Assembly: GCA_964468495.1 (NCBI GenBank)
Contig: CAYXTI010000012.1
Location: 1-64,000, forward strand
Source of the DNA: CAYXTI01 sp964468495
Lineage (GTDB): Bacteria; Pseudomonadota; Alphaproteobacteria; Rickettsiales; Rickettsiaceae
DNA length: 64,000 bases
Direction: 5' to 3'
Shown: positions 1-9,397 of the stretch, one piece after another
How positions within the stretch are numbered: the stretch's first letter is position 1
Layout of the letters: the number at the start of each line of letters is the position of its first letter
Made by a program: the position numbers and the translations under genes
The notes under the pieces: generated by a model
The model's input: the letters and a program-made list of their open reading frames with translations, nothing else
Told to the model about the DNA's origin: nothing
Database searches by the model: none

Positions 1-303
1 ATTGAAGATTTACCTAATTTACCTACTCCTACAACTATAAAATCAGATAATCAATCAGATCCTAAAGACCAAGATACTATCCCTTCTATTGAAGATTTAG
101 CTAATTTACCTACTCCTACAACTATAAAATCAGATAATCAATCAGATCCTAAAGACCAATATACTATCCCTTCTATTGAAGATTTACCTAATTTACCTAC
201 TCCTACAACTATAAAATCAGATAATCAATCAGATCCTAAAGACCAAGATACTATCCCTTCTATTGAAGATTTACCTAATTTACCTACTCCTACAACTATA
301 AAA
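1..303 (+). repeat. 87-bp in-frame tandem repeat, about 3.5 copies visible
   Basis: Units begin at 1, 88, 175 and 262. They are exactly 87 bp (29 codons) apart and differ by single bases, for example a ccta/gcta change in unit 2 and aagat/aatat at the end of unit 2. The fourth unit breaks off near 303 after the shared start. The array continues out of the left edge, so its true copy number is unknown. Because the period is a multiple of three, copy-number changes would keep the reading frame. Confidence 0.95.
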
Positions 304-1044
304 CCTAAAACTAATAAAGATAATAAATCAGAGCATTCAAAAAATAATAAAAACTCCTATAACCCAAAAAATACAACAAACAATGTTAATGCTTACCAAG
401 TATATGCTCCTATTTATGATAATTTTAAAAATTATAATCAACCTAATGATACACCATCATCTGAAAAACTAAATACTATAACTACAGATGAAAATACTGA
501 TTCTATAGATTTATCATCAAAATTTATAAAAAATGAACTACAAATGCTTATAAATAGCAATGATGATATAGTACTAGGAAAAGAAACAGTTACTTCTACT
601 TTAAATTTAATGAATTATAGAGAATATATTGATCTATTCTTAAAAACAAATCAAAACATAGATAATTATTATAATAAAAATAAAATTAATAAATTTATTG
701 AATCATATTATATGAATAATAAAACTATCAATAAAAATAACTATAATAAAAATATTAAGAATGCATTCCTTGAAGCTTCAAATGCAATAAATAATAATAA
801 TATTGCAGACCTAAAAATATTACTACTGCATTATCCTATATTAAATTTAGAAAATGAACAAGGAAATAGTCTACTTCATATCGCAGTAGAAGCTAATAAT
901 AATTCTGCTACAAAATTACTTCTAATTAAAGGTATAAAAACTAATAAATTAAATAAAAAATCTCAAACACCTATGAATATTGCTTATATTAATAATAACC
1001 AAACTATTATAAAGTTATTAAAAAATACACCTATAAAAAAATAA
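1..1044 (+). CDS. Repeat-rich protein with C-terminal ankyrin repeats (5' end outside window)
   Basis: The reading frame is open from base 1 to the stop at 1042-1044, so the gene starts left of the window and 347 residues are visible. The first 100 residues are 29-residue tandem repeats rich in Pro, Thr, Asp and Ser, encoded by almost identical 87-bp units. An Asn/Lys/Tyr-rich linker follows. The last 80 or so residues carry about two ankyrin repeats, with the hallmark pattern around GNSLLHIAVE. The ATG at 544 is internal and is probably not the true start. Ankyrin proteins are common candidate secreted effectors in Rickettsiales; that role is inferred here, and no translocation signal was identified. 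Confidence 0.8.
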   Translation: MEDLPNLPTPTTIKSDNQSDPKDQDTIPSIEDLANLPTPTTIKSDNQSDPKDQYTIPSIEDLPNLPTPTTIKSDNQSDPKDQDTIPSIEDLPNLPTPTTIKPKTNKDNKSEHSKNNKNSYNPKNTTNNVNAYQVYAPIYDNFKNYNQPNDTPSSEKLNTITTDENTDSIDLSSKFIKNELQMLINSNDDIVLGKETVTSTLNLMNYREYIDLFLKTNQNIDNYYNKNKINKFIESYYMNNKTINKNNYNKNIKNAFLEASNAINNNNIADLKILLLHYPILNLENEQGNSLLHIAVEANNNSATKLLLIKGIKTNKLNKKSQTPMNIAYINNNQTIIKLLKNTPIKK

Positions 1045-1077
1045 CCTAAATAAATAATAATAAATACAAAGCTCAGT

Positions 1078-2340
1078 TTATTTTTGATTAGTGCTTAAAA
1101 TAGCTAATAACTGATTAATATCTAGATATTTTTCATATTGAGAATCTAAATCTTTAAGTTTATATCTATTAGCTATCATTTCTTCTAACCCAACAAAAAC
1201 AATAAACTTGACTCCTTTATTCAAAGCCTTTTGTATTCGCTTTGATAATTTTATAATCGAAAAATCAATTATAGTAATAATATTATTATTACGTAATATA
1301 TCAGAAAGAGTAATGGCATAGTCTTGACAATCATTATGTATAACCATAATACAAACTAACTTATAGGATAAAATGACTTCTTTTCTTTTATATAAAATAG
1401 CAATTCTTTCTATCCCTCCAGCAAAACCAATAGCAGGAGTATCAGATTTAGCTCCTATCATCTTGCATAAATTATCATACCTTCCTCCAGCAAGAATAGT
1501 ACTTTGTGCTCCTAGCTGCTTAGTAGTAAATTCAAAAACAGTATGAGAATAATAATCAAGGCCCCTTACTAATCTATAATTTAGTTTATAATTTATATTT
1601 AATAATGATAAATATTCCCTTAATTTTAATAAGTATTGCAATGATTCTTTTGTATAATAATCTGTGATAACTGGAGCGTTAACTATCAATTCTTGATCTT
1701 TGGGATCATTTGAATCAAGTATCCTCAAAGGATTTAATTTTAGTCTATTTTTACTATCAGCAGATAATTGATCATAGTACTTTAAAAAATAATCAATTAA
1801 TGCCATCTTATAATTATTTCTTGATTCCATACAACCAAGAGAATTAATTTCTAGTGTAGTATCAACCAATATACCAATTTTACTCAAAATATGTGTAGCT
1901 AATTTTATAGTTTCAGCATCAGAAAAAGCTCCTTTTGCACCAATATATTCACAATTAATCTGATGAAATTGTCTTTGTCTTCCTTCTTGAGGCCTATCAT
2001 AACGAAAAACAGCACCATGAGAAAAAAACTTTAATGGTAGCTTCCCACTAGTCAATAATCCATTAGAAAGGCAAGCTCTCATTATAGCTGAAGTAAACTC
2101 TGGTCTTAAAGTTAATTGCCTATTTTTTTTATCATAAAAATTATACATTTCTTTATTAACTACATCAGAACTATCACCTAATGAACGATTAAATAGCTCA
2201 CTATACTCAACTATAGGTGTACTAATAGGCAAATAACCATATATCTTTGATATAAACTGCCCTATTTCAATAATATGATTATGTATGCTACATTCTTCTG
2301 GTAAAAGATCTTGCATACCACGCAAAGAATTATATTTCAT
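1078..2340 (-). CDS. hisS: Histidyl-tRNA synthetase
   Basis: Class II aminoacyl-tRNA synthetase that charges tRNA-His in the cytoplasm. The 420-residue protein has the usual HisRS length. It starts with the typical MKYNSLRGMQDLLPEE-like segment, carries motif 2 around FRYDRPQEGRQRQFHQ, and the histidine-specific LVRGLDYYSHTVFEF motif near residue 260, followed by the glycine-rich motif 3 (PAIGFAGGIERIAIL). The C-terminal anticodon-binding domain is present. The gene converges with the ankyrin gene upstream and leaves only 33 bp between the two stops. Confidence 0.96.
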   Translation of the reverse strand: MKYNSLRGMQDLLPEECSIHNHIIEIGQFISKIYGYLPISTPIVEYSELFNRSLGDSSDVVNKEMYNFYDKKNRQLTLRPEFTSAIMRACLSNGLLTSGKLPLKFFSHGAVFRYDRPQEGRQRQFHQINCEYIGAKGAFSDAETIKLATHILSKIGILVDTTLEINSLGCMESRNNYKMALIDYFLKYYDQLSADSKNRLKLNPLRILDSNDPKDQELIVNAPVITDYYTKESLQYLLKLREYLSLLNINYKLNYRLVRGLDYYSHTVFEFTTKQLGAQSTILAGGRYDNLCKMIGAKSDTPAIGFAGGIERIAILYKRKEVILSYKLVCIMVIHNDCQDYAITLSDILRNNNIITIIDFSIIKLSKRIQKALNKGVKFIVFVGLEEMIANRYKLKDLDSQYEKYLDINQLLAILSTNQK

Positions 2341-2384
2341 TATTCCAAGATTATTTATTATTAATTTCTACTAGTAGAAACTAG

Positions 2385-3914
2385 TTATTTAATATTATCT
2401 CCAAGTAAAATCTCTGTTAATGTTTTATTATTAAAAGTACAACTACCCTTATTAAGGTCATAATTAATATAAACTTTTAATTCATCATGAAGTTCTTCGC
2501 CTTTGTTCACAGATGCAAAAAACTTCAATATATTTAAAAATATAGTTTCTATAACTTCTTTCTCTAATATAATATCATAATTAGGTGATAATAACTTTGA
2601 TAAAATAGGAACAAGTGCTTCAATATAAAAGATTTTTAAATCTTCTAATAAATTAGAAAAATTAGAAATTCTAAGAACTCCTTTATATAATCGATCTTTT
2701 CCTTCACCCTCTAATTTAATTTTATATTTATTAATAATATTTCTGATTTTATAATTAAAATTAGAGTCAATAAGATCATAATATAAAGCAAAAAGATAAC
2801 TTGAGTGACTTATCGATATTAATGCTTTAGCAAGACCTTCACAATCTTCTAAAGATAATTTTTTTCCATTATTGAATAAAATATTTATTTTATTCAATAA
2901 ATATTGTTGTTCTATATTCTTTATCTTTTCTTTTTTATCTGAAAAATATCTAATGCCTCCCAAATGATATAATCTTAAGATAAATTTAGTACCATTATTA
3001 ATTAACTCTATTGATGGGTCTATAGAGAAGGCTGAATTTTTTAATGATTCTTTTAAATATAAATTATATTGACTTGATAAAAAATCAAAATTTTTTGTAA
3101 AAAAATCAATTAAATCCCATAATGTTCTAATAGATAAAACTTGTTTAAAATAATGCTGATCTATTTCTCCTCCCCAACTAAAACTATACTTTACTGGTGA
3201 AGTAATATTAATTAATTTTTCTAAATATTCGAATTTATATAAACAATATAATAAATAAGTATCAATATCAAATAACTCTTCCAGTTTAATGAAGCGTGAA
3301 AAAATACTTTTTATAAAATCTTTATAATATCTAATCAACACATTAGGAACAAATGTTAATCCCTCAAAGTTCAAACTAGTTTTTATAGTATACTTTTTAA
3401 GTTTAGAATTTAAAGAACCAGTTATTTTAAAATTATCTAATTCTGTAGAAGCTAGCAGTTCATTAGTTTTTGTATAGAAAAAATCTGTATTTTTTATAAT
3501 AATACTAATTGTAAATGCATTAAAATTATACGCAAAAATCTTTTGATCAAACTCAGCTAAAATATTAGGATTATTTACATATAGCTCTGTATCATCTGAT
3601 CCAATAAATACTTTTTTTCCTGTAAAATGGAATCTAAATTTTTTAGAAAAAGGATCATAATAACAAGTTATTTCATCAGTTTTAACCTTAAAATTTTTTG
3701 AATTAGGAAAAATCACTACATCTTTTATTACAAACTTAAATCGCAATGTATCTATGGTCATTAAATTTAGATCTGTTATAATGAAATTATTATTTTCATT
3801 TAAAAAATTAAAAACATCTTTTTGTATTTTTGGTTTTAAAAAAAATATAAAGCCGCCTAATATTATAAATAACACTATAAAAAAAATAGCTAAAATTTTT
3901 ACTTTTCTGTTCAT
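2385..3914 (-). CDS. Unrecognised membrane-anchored protein, 509 residues
   Basis: I do not recognise a family. A single strongly hydrophobic segment lies at about residues 6-26, after a basic start (MNRKVK), and fits an uncleaved signal anchor. The remaining 480 residues are soluble, rich in Phe, Tyr, Asn and Lys, and look like mixed beta and alpha structure. The first 150 residues read somewhat like AsmA- or DUF945-type periplasmic proteins, but this is only an impression. The gene lies 44 bp upstream of hisS on the same strand and may be co-transcribed with it. Its full length without interruptions supports a real gene. Confidence 0.75.
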   Translation of the reverse strand: MNRKVKILAIFFIVLFIILGGFIFFLKPKIQKDVFNFLNENNNFIITDLNLMTIDTLRFKFVIKDVVIFPNSKNFKVKTDEITCYYDPFSKKFRFHFTGKKVFIGSDDTELYVNNPNILAEFDQKIFAYNFNAFTISIIIKNTDFFYTKTNELLASTELDNFKITGSLNSKLKKYTIKTSLNFEGLTFVPNVLIRYYKDFIKSIFSRFIKLEELFDIDTYLLYCLYKFEYLEKLINITSPVKYSFSWGGEIDQHYFKQVLSIRTLWDLIDFFTKNFDFLSSQYNLYLKESLKNSAFSIDPSIELINNGTKFILRLYHLGGIRYFSDKKEKIKNIEQQYLLNKINILFNNGKKLSLEDCEGLAKALISISHSSYLFALYYDLIDSNFNYKIRNIINKYKIKLEGEGKDRLYKGVLRISNFSNLLEDLKIFYIEALVPILSKLLSPNYDIILEKEVIETIFLNILKFFASVNKGEELHDELKVYINYDLNKGSCTFNNKTLTEILLGDNIK

Positions 3915-3978
3915 ATTATTAATGCGAAAATATACTTTTTAAAATTTATTATAAAAAACTTATTAAGGTTATTTCTAT

Positions 3979-5292
3979 TCAAAATTTAATTTCTTTCCTT
4001 AATAAAAAAATTCCTAATAAATTAATAATAACTAATATTCCACTTAACGCTCCCATAAAACTTATAAGATTATCTTGAGAAAAATGACAAAAATAAACAA
4101 AGGTAAAAGAAGAATATAAAAGATAGAAAACTTTACCATATTTTTGGTTAAGAAACTGAGCACATTTTACTCCTACAGTAAGATAAGCTATAATTGTACT
4201 GAATCCTGCAAAAAATAATAATAAAGTCATAAAAAAGTCACCACGTACTATATATTTAGATATTATAACTGCCATAATATCTGATGGTTGTAAATTATTC
4301 ATTTTATACCATGCCCCAGTAATCCCTATAACAAAACAAGTTAACAAACAAATTATTGTATCAGTAAATAATGCATAAATTGATATTAAAGCCTGTATTT
4401 TAGGTTTTTTTATAGATGTTTCACTTTGAACGACAGAATCATAACCTAACCCTATATCGCCAGAATATACAGTCTTAGATATTCCATAATACATAGAAAA
4501 AAGCATACTACAACCTGTAAATCCTCCTAAAGCGCCATGCCCTGTAAAAGCTGATTTTACAACAGTAACAATAAAAGCCGGTAATTGATTATAATTACAT
4601 ATAATAATATATAACATAATTATAATATATAACACCATAAAAATAGGCATCACTATAGAACAAATATTTGATAACCGTTTAATTCCTCCATAAGCGCTAT
4701 ATAATACTAATAACAACACAGTAAAGATTATGATATTTCTATTAATATTAGCAACTCCATTATTATCCAATCTATCAACTATAATTAAAAAATTAGATGT
4801 TTCATTTGCATATAAACATAATAAGACAGCAAAAATATAAGCTACTATTTTAGTATTAAAAGCTTTAGGTAAAAAATACATAGGGCCTCCTTCAAATACC
4901 CCTATTTTTTTACAAATCCTATACTTTATTCCTAAATATATTTCTGCATATTTTAATAATGATCCTAGGAGAGAAGCAACTATAATCCAAAAAATACTTC
5001 CTGGCCCTCCTTTAGTTATAGCAGTACTAATAAAAACAATATTACCTAAACCTATCATTCCCCCTATAGAAGTAAAATATAATTTTATAGGGTTAATACC
5101 ATAATTATCAGTATTATACTTAATAGCAGATATAATTAACTTTATATAATAAAAAAAATTATAAAATACATTAAACTGAAAACCTTTACTAATAAAAGAA
5201 AAATATAATCCTGAGCTAACAATTATTACCCATCCTATATAACTCCAAATAAAATCATCTAAAAAAGCTATAAGTTGAAATAATGATATCAT
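3979..5292 (-). CDS. Sodium:alanine/glycine symporter, AGCS family
   Basis: A 437-residue polytopic inner-membrane protein of normal AGCS length. The family signature is clear near residues 70-125: GGMIGLGNIVFISTAI, then GGPGSIFWIIVASLLGS and the KYAEIYLGIKYR segment. The conserved GGPMYFLPK loop follows. AGCS carriers import alanine or glycine with sodium; the exact substrate cannot be read from the sequence. Together with the APC permease upstream and the DAACS carrier at 54473 it suggests reliance on imported amino acids. The gene is followed downstream by the unrecognised membrane-anchored protein on the same strand. Confidence 0.92.
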   Translation of the reverse strand: MISLFQLIAFLDDFIWSYIGWVIIVSSGLYFSFISKGFQFNVFYNFFYYIKLIISAIKYNTDNYGINPIKLYFTSIGGMIGLGNIVFISTAITKGGPGSIFWIIVASLLGSLLKYAEIYLGIKYRICKKIGVFEGGPMYFLPKAFNTKIVAYIFAVLLCLYANETSNFLIIVDRLDNNGVANINRNIIIFTVLLLVLYSAYGGIKRLSNICSIVMPIFMVLYIIIMLYIIICNYNQLPAFIVTVVKSAFTGHGALGGFTGCSMLFSMYYGISKTVYSGDIGLGYDSVVQSETSIKKPKIQALISIYALFTDTIICLLTCFVIGITGAWYKMNNLQPSDIMAVIISKYIVRGDFFMTLLLFFAGFSTIIAYLTVGVKCAQFLNQKYGKVFYLLYSSFTFVYFCHFSQDNLISFMGALSGILVIINLLGIFLLRKEIKF

Positions 5293-5449
5293 AATATAAA
5301 AAATTTTATTGCAGATTATATTTAAGTATATTTATTTTGTATAATGAATATAATAGAACTAAGTAAAATACAGCAAAAAATCAAATAAAACAATAACTAC
5401 AAAACCATTAATATTATATAGTGTAAAATAACAAAAAAAGATTTTATCT

Positions 5450-6850
5450 TTATACTATTTTGGATAGTTTTGCTTTAATAATTTTAGTAACCTTAATAAC
5501 TATATATAAAAATAAAGATCCTATACACCAATAAAGAATTGGTAGCACTTTATTAAATTTTATAATATCATCGCTGCTATTATAATCAATAAGCTGTTGT
5601 AACAACAAATATAATACAGCAAATAAAGCTATAGGAGCTACAATAAAAAAAGCAGGACAAATAAAAGAACGTTGCATATCAGGCATGAATAATCTCAATT
5701 TAAAAACTATTATAATAGCAATTAAATAATCAAATAATATAGCTATACTAGCCCACTCCATTAAAAAATCACATGAAAATAATGCAGACAAAATAGCTAT
5801 TATAATAGTTAGCACTATTATAATAACATAAGGGCTATTATATTTACTATGAATATTTAAAAAAATTTTAGGTAATAACCCATCACGAGCAATAACAAAT
5901 AATATACGAGATTGAGCGTATATATGCATCATAATCACACTTACCATGCCAACGATAGCTCCAATAGAAATAAACATAATGGATATTAAATTAGTCTTGC
6001 CTTTTAATGATAATATCATTGCTTGAGGATCATTTAATAACTTATAAGAACTAATTAAAGTAATTAAGGCTCCTATCATTAAATAGATTAACGTTGCTAA
6101 AATAATTGATCCTACAATACCTATTGTTAAATCTCTTTTAGGATTCCTACATTCCTCAACAGTACTAGATAATATGTTAAAGCCTGTAAAAGCAAATAAT
6201 AAGATAGAAGAACCTTTTAATAATCCTTGCCATCCAAAAGGCATAAAATTTTGCCAATTTTCAATATTAACATTTGGAATAGCTATAATAATAAATACAA
6301 TAATTGTTAATAGTTTTAGCAATACAATTATAATATTAAGCTTTTTACTTAAAACCGTTCCTAAATATACAATTGCTCCAATTAATAATACTATAACTAA
6401 TGCTAATAAGTTAATACGTCCATCATTCTCAGGGACCTGAGTCCAGATTTTAGGAATAAAAATATGAGATAATGCTAATATTTTTTCTAAATAAGCAGCT
6501 AACCCTGAAGCGACAGTTGCTGCAGTAAAACATAATTCTATAAATACAATACTTCCTACTAACCAAGCTATTAATTCTCCAAATGCAAAATACGAATAAC
6601 TATAAATACCGCCAGAAGAAGAAAACATAGTAGCAAGTTCTAAATATACAAGAGCTATAAAAATGCAACTAATACCTGATATCAAATATGATATTATAAT
6701 AGCTGGACCAGAATATTTAGATGCTATAATTCCTGTTAAAACAAATGCACCTGTTCCAATTATACTTCCTAGTCCAAAAAAAACTAAATCAATTGCAGTA
6801 AGGGTTTTATGAAATCTATTATTAGAAATATTAGCTGTCTTATTATGCAT
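5450..6850 (-). CDS. Amino acid permease, APC superfamily
   Basis: A 466-residue protein with about 12 predicted membrane helices. The N-terminal block (DLVFFGLGSIIGTGAFVLTG, residues 21-40) is the APC substrate-binding GSxxGTG loop, and a later block with FAFTGFNILSSTVEE matches TM6 of the cationic amino acid transporter/YfnA-like branch. Substrate is not determinable; the CAT-like features suggest a broad or cationic amino acid range. It lies 157 bp upstream of the AGCS symporter on the same strand. No frameshift is visible. Confidence 0.9.
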   Translation of the reverse strand: MHNKTANISNNRFHKTLTAIDLVFFGLGSIIGTGAFVLTGIIASKYSGPAIIISYLISGISCIFIALVYLELATMFSSSGGIYSYSYFAFGELIAWLVGSIVFIELCFTAATVASGLAAYLEKILALSHIFIPKIWTQVPENDGRINLLALVIVLLIGAIVYLGTVLSKKLNIIIVLLKLLTIIVFIIIAIPNVNIENWQNFMPFGWQGLLKGSSILLFAFTGFNILSSTVEECRNPKRDLTIGIVGSIILATLIYLMIGALITLISSYKLLNDPQAMILSLKGKTNLISIMFISIGAIVGMVSVIMMHIYAQSRILFVIARDGLLPKIFLNIHSKYNSPYVIIIVLTIIIAILSALFSCDFLMEWASIAILFDYLIAIIIVFKLRLFMPDMQRSFICPAFFIVAPIALFAVLYLLLQQLIDYNSSDDIIKFNKVLPILYWCIGSLFLYIVIKVTKIIKAKLSKIV

Positions 6851-7075
6851 TTTTATTTATAACTAAAACCTTTCTTATTAATGTTAACCATTAAGTACTA
6901 AAAAATAATTATAATTTTAAAAATGAAATAATTTATAAAAGCTTTATACAATAACTTTATAAAAAATACCCTATTTAAAGATAAATATATTCGACATACA
7001 ACATAATATTAAATAGTAATTACAATTATTTATATTGTAACCTATTATCATGTGATATTATAAATAAGTATCTAC

Positions 7076-7128
7076 AAAAAAATACAAAAAAATACAAAAA
7101 ATACAAAAAAAATACAAAAAAAGAAAAA
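7076..7128. promoter_or_regulatory. Helically phased A-tracts (predicted intrinsic DNA bend)
   Basis: A-runs of 7, 7, 6, 8, 7 and 5 lie at 7076-7082, 7086-7092, 7096-7101, 7105-7112, 7116-7122 and 7124-7128, mostly separated by TAC. Their centres are about 10 bp apart, close to one helical turn, which is the classic arrangement for static curvature. The block sits about 110-160 bp upstream of the HU gene. A simple-repeat slippage origin is equally possible. Confidence 0.6.
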
Positions 7129-7187
7129 TAATATTTATTTATTCTATAATTGATATACATTAATTAGTATACTTAAACTATAAGTTT

Positions 7188-7209
7188 TACACTAAAAAAT
7201 TTTAGTGTA
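7188..7209. promoter_or_regulatory. 22-bp palindrome upstream of the HU gene
   Basis: TACACTAAAA and TTTTAGTGTA form ten perfect base pairs around a two-base centre. The palindrome ends 28 bp before the HU start codon. It could be an operator for a dimeric regulator or a hairpin in the leader; no T-run follows on the plus strand, so a terminator is unlikely in that direction. Confidence 0.5.
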
Positions 7210-7237
7210 TATATATTAACCAAAAAATAATTATATT

Positions 7238-7513
7238 ATGAACAAAGAAAATTTTATCCTGTATATAAGTAAAAATTATCAATGCTCAAAAGGCGAGGCA
7301 AAAAAAATAGTGGAAGTATTTTCTCAATCTATTACTAAAGCATTAAGTGAAAAGCAAGAAATTTCCTTAGTTGGATTTGGAAGTTTTAGTGTAATTAAAA
7401 TAGCATCTAGGTCTGGAAGGAATCCTAAAACTGGTGAACATATACAAATTAAAGAATATAATCAACCTAAATTTAAAGCAGGCAAAAATCTTAAAAATGC
7501 TTGTAATGAATAA
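7238..7513 (+). CDS. hup: HU/IHF-family DNA-binding protein
   Basis: A 91-residue nucleoid protein, the usual HU length. Visible family marks are the GFGSFSV turn at residues 46-52 and the beta-arm SGRNPKTGEHI containing the conserved Arg-Asn-Pro, which inserts into the DNA minor groove. The C terminus (KFKAGKNLKNACN) matches the HU end. HU bends and compacts DNA as a dimer. HU and IHF subunits are hard to tell apart by eye; the standalone position favours HU. The upstream region carries phased A-tracts and a palindrome, which may matter for its control. Confidence 0.92.
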   Translation: MNKENFILYISKNYQCSKGEAKKIVEVFSQSITKALSEKQEISLVGFGSFSVIKIASRSGRNPKTGEHIQIKEYNQPKFKAGKNLKNACNE

Positions 7514-7638
7514 ATTAAGCTTTATAAATTTTTGTAGTTAACTAAAGATTAGTATGTATTAGTAAAAATTTAAAGCGCTGTATATCTAAAATATATAAAA
7601 TTTAAGTAGAACTAATAGTATTGATGCTTATAACAAAT

Positions 7639-7674
7639 AATAATTTTTAATAACTCTCTCTCTTAAAAATTATT
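7639..7674 (-). terminator. Inverted repeat spanning the mnmA stop codon
   Basis: AATAATTTTTAA (7639-7650) and TTAAAAATTATT (7663-7674) form a 12-bp perfect stem around a CT-rich 12-base loop. The right arm includes the last codons and the stop codon of mnmA. It is AT-only and lacks a strong T-run, so it may be a 3'-end stabilising hairpin or a weak terminator. Confidence 0.35.
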
Positions 7675-8754
7675 TATATCTGTATCAATCCATCCTCCGC
7701 CTAGGACTCTTGTTCCTAAATATAAAACACAAGCTTGTCCTGGAGTAATAGCTTTTTCTTTAACATATAAGCTTACTAACAATGTATTGTCATTATTTTT
7801 ACTTACCCTAGCTAAAACACCATCAGATGTTGATCTAATCCTTGCGATAACTTCAACATTATTAGGGTTAATATCATGAGCTAACCAATTAACATCTTTA
7901 AGCAAAAATTGTTTTTTAAATAACTTACTTTCAGGCCCTAAATACACTATATTTTTTATTGGATCAATTTTAATAACATATAATGGTGTAGAATAACTAA
8001 AGCCAAGTCCTCTTCTTTGTCCTATTGTATAATTCATAATTCCATTATGATAACCAAGCTTAAATCCTGATACATGCATCACACTACCTTGTTTGATAGC
8101 ATTAGGGGCCATTTTTTTTACAAATTTACGATAATCACCTTCAGGGACAAAACAAATATCTTGACTGTCTACTTTCTCTGCTACATCTAATTGATATTTA
8201 ATAGCTAATGCTCTTGTTTGTTGTTTAGTTAAACTACCTAAAGGAAATTGCAACCAATTAAGTTGATCATAAGTAGTAGCAAAAAGAAAATAGCTTTGAT
8301 CTTTTTTAACATCAACTGCTTGATGTAACTCAACACAAATTTTATTAGTAATTTTTTGTACATAGTGACCAGTCGCCAAGACATCAGCTTTAAGGTCTTT
8401 TGCTACTTTTAATAAATCATTAAACTTTACTGATTGATTACACTTTATACATGGAATAGGAGTCCTTCCTTGCAAATAATTATCAACAAAATCATCAATT
8501 ACAGATTGATGAAAAATAGATTCATAATTCAATACATAATGAGGTATTCCAATCTTATTGGCTACCATTTTAGCATCATATATATCCTGACCAGCACAAC
8601 AACTACCTTTCTTATTTTGTATAGTATTTTGATCATAAAGTTGTAATGTAATACCAATTACTTGATGACCTAATTCATGCATCATAGCTGCAACTACGGA
8701 GCTATCTACTCCCCCAGACATTGCAACAACTACTTTCTTCTTAACATTTACCAT
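7663..8754 (-). CDS. mnmA: tRNA-specific 2-thiouridylase MnmA
   Basis: Makes the 2-thio group on U34 of tRNA-Lys, -Glu and -Gln, using sulfur relayed from a cysteine desulfurase. The 363-residue length is normal. The PP-loop SGGVDSS is at residues 14-20, the PCIKCN motif lies near residue 100 and the catalytic cysteine of the QDICF motif near residue 199. Both active-site cysteines are therefore present. The gene converges with the HU gene and is separated from yidC, transcribed the other way, by a long AT-rich gap. Confidence 0.96.
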   Translation of the reverse strand: MVNVKKKVVVAMSGGVDSSVVAAMMHELGHQVIGITLQLYDQNTIQNKKGSCCAGQDIYDAKMVANKIGIPHYVLNYESIFHQSVIDDFVDNYLQGRTPIPCIKCNQSVKFNDLLKVAKDLKADVLATGHYVQKITNKICVELHQAVDVKKDQSYFLFATTYDQLNWLQFPLGSLTKQQTRALAIKYQLDVAEKVDSQDICFVPEGDYRKFVKKMAPNAIKQGSVMHVSGFKLGYHNGIMNYTIGQRRGLGFSYSTPLYVIKIDPIKNIVYLGPESKLFKKQFLLKDVNWLAHDINPNNVEVIARIRSTSDGVLARVSKNNDNTLLVSLYVKEKAITPGQACVLYLGTRVLGGGWIDTDINNF

Positions 8755-9397
8755 TTTTATTATATCTCCTATTTGATATAGATCATTTTATATTATTAAA
8801 CTTAAATAAATAACTACCAAACCCAATAACTAATTATGATTATAAAAAATTTATACTCTTAAAATATGTATGAATTAAAATTTTCCACAAGCAGTTAGAT
8901 AAATATTTTGATAACTAAATATCATTTATTGTTATCTAATTAACTTTTTTTAAAATACATAAAACTAAAAAATACATAAACCAATATTTATTATTAACTT
9001 ATTAATAATTAAATACTTGATTAATTTAACTAAATCAGATAAAAGAATCTACCTAAGTAATGATTTTTGGGATTTTATGATTATTATTTAGATATTCTAA
9101 TTAAATAATATATTGCTACTGTCAGTATTTAAAAGATATCAACCCTATTTACCATACCTATATATTAATAAATCATTTATTAAGTATTTATTAATTAATT
9201 ATTAATAAGCAATATATTTATTTAATACTTAATTAAAATAGTTTGGTTTAAATTATAGTCATTTATTAATATATTTTATATAATACAATAACACAATGTT
9301 ATAACTCATAATTATGTACTAAACAAAAATATTTAAATAACTAAAATATACTAAAATTGCTAATAAATTAATAGATAATATTAAAATAATTTAAATT
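8755..9397. other. 643-bp AT-rich divergent gap with palindromes (mnmA/yidC)
   Basis: No gene is seen in any frame. A TTTTCCACA, one mismatch from the DnaA box TTATCCACA, lies at 8881-8889. A 19-bp perfect palindrome (TTAATAAAT-C-ATTTATTAA) is at 9165-9183, TTAA-N7-TTAA resembling a CtrA site is at 9191-9205, and a 9-bp inverted repeat pairs 9180-9188 with 9224-9232. Such motifs are easily met by chance in DNA this AT-rich. The gap must hold the divergent promoters of mnmA and yidC. Confidence 0.5.

Larger units (their letters stand above)
6851..7237. other. 387-bp intergenic region with curved-DNA signature, between the divergent APC permease and HU genes
   Basis: No gene is seen. The region separates two divergently transcribed genes and so must hold both promoters. 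It contains phased A-tracts at 7076-7128 and a 22-bp palindrome at 7188-7209, each listed separately. The rest is plain AT-rich sequence in which I could not fix a convincing -35/-10 pair. Confidence 0.7.

Noticed and set aside
1..303. CRISPR array
   Set aside because: The repeat units abut without unique spacers, are 87 bp long and lie inside an open reading frame in frame, so this is a coding tandem repeat.
3754..3942. 62-codon plus-strand frame
   Set aside because: It is antisense to the start of the membrane-anchored protein gene; its hydrophobic and Lys-rich content mirrors the signal anchor.
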